Below are positions 57,840-64,000 of a stretch of DNA of 64,000 bases, in pieces; position 1 is the first letter of the stretch, and every line of letters begins with the position of its first letter. The notes beneath the pieces are model-generated. The model made no database searches. It was not told the origin of the DNA and saw only the letters and a list, made by a program, of their open reading frames with translations. This stretch comes from Siphonodentalium dalli (lineage: Eukaryota > Mollusca > Scaphopoda > Gadilida > Siphonodentaliidae): positions 5,975,784 to 6,039,783 of the forward strand of contig CP136066.1 of assembly GCA_032622095.1 (NCBI GenBank). Reading direction: 5' to 3'. The translations under genes and the position numbers were made by a program.

Positions 57840-60360
57840 ATAATACACTGGTTTAACAATATTTAACAATATCTAAGCATATGCATTCTCTATCATATGT
57901 CAAGGTGCCTACGTCAGACTCGCATATATAAGATAATACACTGGTTTAACAATATTTAACAATATCTAAGCATATGCATTCTCTATCATATGTCAAGGTG
58001 CCTACGTCAGACTCGCATATATAAGATAATACACTGGTTTAACAATATTTAACAATATCTAAGCATATGCATTCTCTATCATATGTCAAGGTGCCTACGG
58101 CAGACTCGCATATATAAGATAATACACTGGTTTAACAATATTTAACAATATCTAAGCATATGCATTCTCTATAATATGTCAAGGTGCCTACGTCAGACTC
58201 GCATATATAAGATAATACACTGGTTTAACAATATTTAACAATATCTAAGCATATGCATTCTCTATCATAAGTCAAGGTGCCTACGGCAGACTCGCATATA
58301 TAAGATAATACACTGGTTTAACAATATTTAACAATATCTAAGCATATGCATTCTCTATCATATGTCAAGGTGCCTACGGCAGACTCGCATATATAAGATA
58401 ATACACTGGTTTAACAATATTTAACAATATCTAAGCATATGCATTCTCTATCATATGTCAAGGTGCCTACGGCAGACTCGCATATATAAGATAATACACT
58501 GGTTTAACAATATTTAACAATATCTAAGCATATGCATTCTCTATCATATGTCAAGGTGCCTACGTCAGACTCGCATATATAAGATAATACACTGGTTTAA
58601 CAATATTTAACAATATCTAAGCATATGCATTCTCTATCATATGTCAAGGTGCCTACGTCAGACTCGCATATATAAGATAATACACTGGTTTAACAATATT
58701 TAACAATATCTAAGCATATGCATTCTCTATCATATGTCAAGGTGCCTACGGCAGACTCGCATATATAAGATAATACACTGGTTTAACAATATTTAACAAT
58801 ATCTAAGCATATGCATTCTCTATCATATGTCAAGGTGCCTACGTCAGACTCGCATATATAAGATAATACACTGGTTTAACAATATTTAACAATATCTAAG
58901 CATATGCATTCTCTATCATATGTCAAGGTGCCTACGTCAGACTCGCATATATAAGATAATACACTGGTTTAACAATATTTAACAATATCTAAGCATATGC
59001 ATTCTCTATCATATGTCAAGGTGCCTACGGCAGACTCGCATATATAAGATAATACACTGGTTTAACAATATTTAACAATATCTAAGCATATGCATTCTCT
59101 ATCATATGTCAAGGTGCCTACGTCAGACTCGCATATATAAGATAATACACTGGTTTAACAATATTTAACAATATCTAAGCATATGCATTCTCTATCATAT
59201 GTCAAGGTGCCTACGGCAGACTCGCATATATAAGATAATACACTGGTTTAACAATATTTAACAATATCTAAGCATGTGCATTCTCTATCATATGTCAAGG
59301 TGCCTACGGCAGACTCGCATATATAAGATAATACACTGGTTTAACAATATTTAACAATATCTAAGCATATGCATTCTCTATCATATGTCAAGGTGCCTAC
59401 GTCAGACTCGCATATATAAGATAATACACTGGTTTAACAATATTTAACAATATCTAAGCATATGCATTCTCTATCATATGTCAAGGTGCCTACGGCAGAC
59501 TCGCATATATAAGATAATACACTGGTTTAACAATATTTAACAATATCTAAGCATGTGCATTCTCTATCATATGTCAAGGTGCCTACGTCAGACTCGCATA
59601 TATAAGATAATACACTGGTTTAACAATATTTAACAATATCTAAGCATGTGCATTCTCTATCATATGTCAAGGTGCCTACGTCAGACTCGCATATATAAGA
59701 TAATACACTGGTTTAACAATATTTAACAATATCTAAGCATATGCATTCTCTATCATATGTCAAGGTGCCTACGTCAGACTCGCATATATAAGATAATACA
59801 CTGGTTTAACAATATTTAACAATATCTAAGCATGTGCATTCTCTATCATATGTCAAGGTGCCTACGGCAGACTCGCATATATAAGATAATACACTGGTTT
59901 AACAATATTTAACAATATCTAAGCATATGCATTCTCTATTATATGTCAAGGTGCCTACGTCAGACTCGCATATATAAGATAATACACTGGTTTAACAATA
60001 TTTAACAATATCTAAGCATGTGCATTCTCTATCATATGTCAAGGTGCCTACGGCAGACTCGCATATATAAGATAATACACTGGTTTAACAATATTTAACA
60101 ATATCTAAGCATGTGCATTCTCTATCATATGTCAAGGTGCCTACGGCAGACTCGCATATATAAGATAATACACTGGTTTAACAATATTTAACAATATCTA
60201 AGCATGTGCATTCTCTATCATATGTCAAGGTGCCTACGTCAGACTCGCATATATAAGATAATACACTGGTTTAACAATATTTAACAATATCTAAGCATGT
60301 GCATTCTCTATCATATGTCAAGGTGCCTACGTCAGACTCGCATATATAAGATAATACACT
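57840..60360 (+). repeat. 93-bp satellite array, about 27 copies
   Basis: The unit contains CGCATATATAAGATAATACA, TTTAACAATATTTAACAATA and GCATTCTCTATCATATGTCA, with a strict 93-bp period: CGCATATATA occurs first at 57921 and last at 60339, which is 26 periods exactly. Two sites vary among units: ACGTCAG/ACGGCAG throughout, and CATATGC/CATGTGC mostly in the right third. It has no spacers and is not coding. Sequence just left (57780-57850) resembles the palindrome arm of the MITE family at 60.4 kb, the likely seed. Confidence 0.95.
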
Positions 60361-60373
60361 TGCACATGATCTT

Positions 60374-60839
60374 TAACCCTTTACCCAACAAAGCGGCCAT
60401 AAACGCCCAAATAAAGCTTCAACAGCCTAAAATATCTTCGGTCTGTCTCAATAGAACCATACAAATATGGATATCATTGGAACCGGTTCATTGATCACAT
60501 TGTGGTGGTTACAGTTATGCCCTGTGCCAATGCATTCTCTTATATATGCGAGTCGACCATAGGTCGCCTCGCATATATAAGAGAATGCATTGGCCTAAAA
60601 AAATCTTTTTTTAACACTTTTTACCATTTTTTCTTATAATATTTTCTACATGCTTTGACAATTTTATTGTTTTTAATATGTGTTAAGCCAATGCATTCTC
60701 TTATATATGCGAGGCGACCTATGGTCGACTCGCATATATAAGAGAATGCATTGGCACAGGGCATAACTGTAACCACCACAATGTGGTCAATGAACCGGTT
60801 CCAATGATATAATGGGCCGTTCTGTTGGGTAAAGGGTTA
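60374..60839. mobile_element. Palindromic MITE next to the 93-bp satellite
   Basis: The terminal inverted repeats TAACCCTTTACCCAACAAAG and its counterpart ending GTTGGGTAAAGGGTTA (60839) enclose longer inverted modules. These include ATCATTGGAACCGGTTCATT mirrored at 60785-60808, and ATGCATTCTCTTATATATGC next to its complement twice. About 466 bp, with no ORF. Fragments of the same family occur at 45910-46050, 54643-54800, 57780-57860 and 61207-61380. Confidence 0.8.
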
Positions 60840-62847
60840 GCCCATGTATGTTGAATATAATAACATATATTTATCTATATATGCTTGTATGTTGTAGATT
60901 GTTATATTAGTGTGTATGTTTGTTATATTTTCTTTATTTGTATATTTATTGCCATACCTAATTGTATTTTGTGGTCTCGTATTCAATATCTATCCAATGA
61001 TTTTGATAAGAAATGATAATTTGTCAATGTTTATATGAAGCAATGAACACAGCACATAAATGCAAACACGGTCATGGCACTACGTTTTCAGATTTTCGAA
61101 GTTTTGACAAGGAACCAGCCAAGTCAACAACAGGCATTAAGTGCGGGCGCAAATTAATATAAATAATGAGTTGCAGTCACCAACAACGACACGACAACTG
61201 GGTATAAATGACCCGCCATATCAAATTCAGTCGTAAGTCGGGATTTTTTACCCTGTGCCAATGCATTCTCTTATATATGCGAGTCGACCATAGGTCGCAT
61301 CGCATATATAAGAGAATGCAAATTGGCCTAACAATTTTTATCATTTTTTTTAAATATATGTTTCTTACATTTTTTAGGACATAACATAAAAAACATCCAT
61401 TACCATGCAGGGAGCCCCACACATATATAGAAGCATATATAAGGGTGTCGTCTGCTCCTGTTTGATAAGAACAAATTCATCAACTTTGAGATGGAAACAT
61501 ATTATTAAAGGTTCGCAATCCGATTCAATAGTCCCCGTATCATCAGACAACAACAACAACATTTCTTCAAAAGACGCTTTAGTTATCAGAATTCATTAAT
61601 TACACACACATATTGCTAACCACTATCAATTCTAGTATACACATTTCCAAAACGTATTATATATCAACAGTTTGTTCAACGCCTTTTGGATTCGAGAGTA
61701 TATCGGTCGGCTCGTCGAATATTTGCTAGGCCGCCAAGTATTCCAGGTGGTGAAAAATAATCCAAAATCGATATCTGATAACTCTGATCTTTGACGAGTG
61801 GGTTCCTCGACTCGAATCAAATGTTTTACTATCGAAGCCAAAGTAATAGTAATTTAGGAGCGTTTATTCGGATTATGTTTCTTTAAACTGTACTTTAACT
61901 TCCGTGCAGTATGACTTTAGGTTCGATTCTTAGAATCCTAACACTTTTGTGATACTGAGCTATAATGCCCCTACCTATTTCAAGTACAAAAAATAACAAA
62001 TGTGTCATAGATTTCCTTGTAGCATTGATAGTTTTTGAATCATATATTTATGTCATTGTTGTATTTTTGAATCATATATTTATGTCATTGTTATAGTTTT
62101 GAATCATATATGTATGCCACTGTTGTATTTTTGAATCATATATGTATGTGATAGTTGTATTTTTAAATCATATATTTATGTCATTATACTTTTTGAAAAA
62201 TACAAAAATGTCGCTTTTGTATTTTAGTATGCATATTGCATTCAATACACAAAGCAGCATATATATTCGACCACAATAGTTAAATTCAGAATGTGCCAGA
62301 CCTGTTAATATGTCGCGTCTCTTGTGCCAGACCTGTTAATATGTCGCGTCTGTTGCGTATTGCTGATCATATTAACGTTACTCGATCTATACACGAAATT
62401 CATATCAAGGATGTAAATCGAGCTCACGGTTGACCGTGACCTACGATTCGTATCTGTAAATAGTGCAATATGTTTCACGTATATATACAGTACCATGCGC
62501 TTTATGACTGAAGACAGTGCCATACGCTTCATGTCTGTAAACAGTGCCATACTCGACAAGTCAATAGTGCCACACGATAGCTGCGTCAACCTGCGTTTCA
62601 TTTTATATTGATGCTCGTTTATGTAATTAGGCATTCGGTTGATTAATTAAGACAGCTTTATCTATACGTCCTCTTCTGCTGAAAATATTCTCATGTTGAA
62701 CTTATTTCAAAATGACAAATAAGCAAAATTCGGCATCATTTCAATCTGAATTACGCTTTATATGAACCTAAATCGACTAACTGTGTACAGAGCTTTCACT
62801 GTAAAAATAAAGCGTATAAGTCCAATATGGGTTTAGTTCGGAATAAA
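60840..62847. other. Downstream intergenic DNA, small repeats only
   Basis: It has a MITE-family fragment at 61207-61380 (GACCCGCCATATCAAATTCA then TTATATATGCGAGTCGACC). At 62035-62175 there are four to five copies of a roughly 32-bp unit (TTGAATCATATATTTATGTC). A 38-bp direct repeat around GTGCCAGACCTGTTAATATG lies near 62292 and 62325. At 62455-62575 there is a relic of the 22-bp minisatellite. No gene is seen. Confidence 0.45.
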
Positions 62848-62849
62848 AG

Positions 62850-63571
62850 AAGTCCAATGTGAACCCATGTGAATATTAGGTCCAATATGAACCTATGTGA
62901 ATATTAGGTCCAATATGAACCTATGTGAATATTAAGACCAATATGGACCTATGTGAATATTAGGTCAAATATGAACTTATATGAATATTAGGTCCAATAT
63001 GAACATATGTGAATATTAGGTCCAATATGAACCAATGTGAATATTAGGTCCAATATGAACCTATGTGAATATTAGGTCCAATATGAACCTATGTGAATAT
63101 TATGTCCAATATGAACCTACGTGAATATTAGGTCCAATATGAACATATGTGAATATTAGGTCCAATATGAACCTATGTGAATATTAGGTCCAATGTGAAC
63201 CTATGTGAATATTAGGACCAATATGAACCTATGTGAATATTAGGTCCAATATGAACTTATATGAATATTAGGTCCAATATGAACATATGTGAATATATGT
63301 CCAATATGAACCTATGTGAATATTAGGTCCAATATGAACCTATGTGAATATTAGGTCAAATATGAACATCTGTGAATATTAGGTCCAATATGAACCTATT
63401 TCAATAGTAGCTCCAATATGAACCTATGTGAATATTATGCCCAATATGAACATATATGAATATTAGGTCCAATATGAACCTATGTGAATATTAGGTCCAA
63501 TATGAACCTATGTGAATATTAGGTCCAATATGAACCTATGTGAATATTAGGTCCAATATGAACCTATGTGC
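62850..63571 (+). repeat. 28-bp minisatellite, about 26 copies
   Basis: The unit GTCCAATATGAACCTATGTG followed by AATATTAG is repeated with few substitutions and one or two short indels (for example near 63295). No coding frame is maintained. Confidence 0.9.
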
Positions 63572-63609
63572 ACGAGGATATGTTGGTCTATAAGAAGAAG
63601 AGAGTATTC

Positions 63610-64000
63610 AGACAATATCGTCCCTCGCTAGCCCAATAACGTATCTCGCTATTCAAATAACGCCAAACGCTAGCTCAATAACGTCCCTCGCTAGCACAGT
63701 AACGTCAATCGATAGATCAATAAGGTCCCTCGCTATGCCAATAACGTATCTCGCTCGCCCAATAACGTCAATAGCTAGCCCAATAACATCAACCCAATAA
63801 CGTATCTCGCTAGGCCAATGACGTCAATCAATAGCTCAATAACGTCCACCGCTAGCCCAGTAGCGTATCTCGCTAGCCCAATGACGTATCTCGCTAGTCC
63901 AATAACGTCAATCGCTACCCAAATAACGTCAATCGATAGACCAATAACGTCCCGTGCTAGCCCCTTAACGTACCTCGCTATTCAAGTAACGTCAATCGCT
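63610..64000 (+). repeat. About 21-bp minisatellite running off the window end
   Basis: Units such as CGCTAGCCCAATAACGTATC or ...AACGTCAAT alternate with variable inner bases. There are at least 18 units, and the array is open at the right edge. Confidence 0.85.

Noticed and set aside
57840-60360. CRISPR-like regular array
   Set aside because: The whole 93-bp unit repeats without unique spacers, in eukaryotic DNA with no cas genes; it is a satellite.

Overview
This window reads as nuclear DNA of an animal, most likely a marine lophotrochozoan such as a mollusc or brachiopod (inference). It is AT-rich and intron-dominated, with one spliced host gene and a heavy load of decayed transposons. 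There is no operon structure and no bacterial or organellar gene content.

The host gene is on the + strand and spans most of the window. Exon 1 (2125-2431) encodes a signal peptide and a PAN/apple-like module. Exon 2 (38351-38545) and exon 3 (54996-55207) encode the two halves of a C-type lectin domain. All junctions are phase 1 with AG/GT borders, and the summed length (714 nt) is in frame, giving 237 residues. Intron 1 is about 35.9 kb and intron 2 about 16.4 kb; nearly everything else lies in these introns or flanks.

Intron 1 holds a foldback element with inverted minisatellite arms (5.3-8.7 kb). It also holds a decayed Polinton/Maverick (adintovirus-like) element from about 9.1 to 37 kb. 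The Polinton left half, mostly on the minus strand, carries in map order a terminal gene, an adenain-like protease, a small Cys/His protein, a double-jelly-roll major capsid protein, a basic protein, a penton-like minor capsid protein and an integrase C-terminal chromodomain. The right half carries a packaging ATPase, an F-box-like ORF, protein-primed DNA polymerase B, a divergent promoter hairpin, a CCHC protein, a paralogue of the left terminal gene and a coiled-coil protein. Every recognisable Polinton gene carries stops, frameshifts or truncation. About 12.9 kb of unrelated repeats (16.25-29.15 kb) separates the halves, including Helitron-like elements, a 925-bp tandem duplication and a 5.6-kb palindrome. 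A 2.1-kb TIR element (12.7-14.8 kb) splits the basic-protein gene.

Intron 2 holds an antisense L1/Tx1-type LINE with an intact ORF1 and a broken ORF2 (about 47-52.4 kb) and a second LINE fragment (42.3-43.6 kb). Downstream of the gene lie a 27-copy 93-bp satellite (57.8-60.36 kb), a palindromic MITE related to it (60.37-60.84 kb), a 28-bp minisatellite and a roughly 21-bp minisatellite that runs off the window end.

The most notable signals are a 37-bp CRE-like promoter module repeated ahead of three Polinton genes, a paralogous gene pair at opposite ends of that element sharing this module, a 53-bp-arm hairpin as divergent promoter, and a satellite that seems to have grown from a MITE palindrome.
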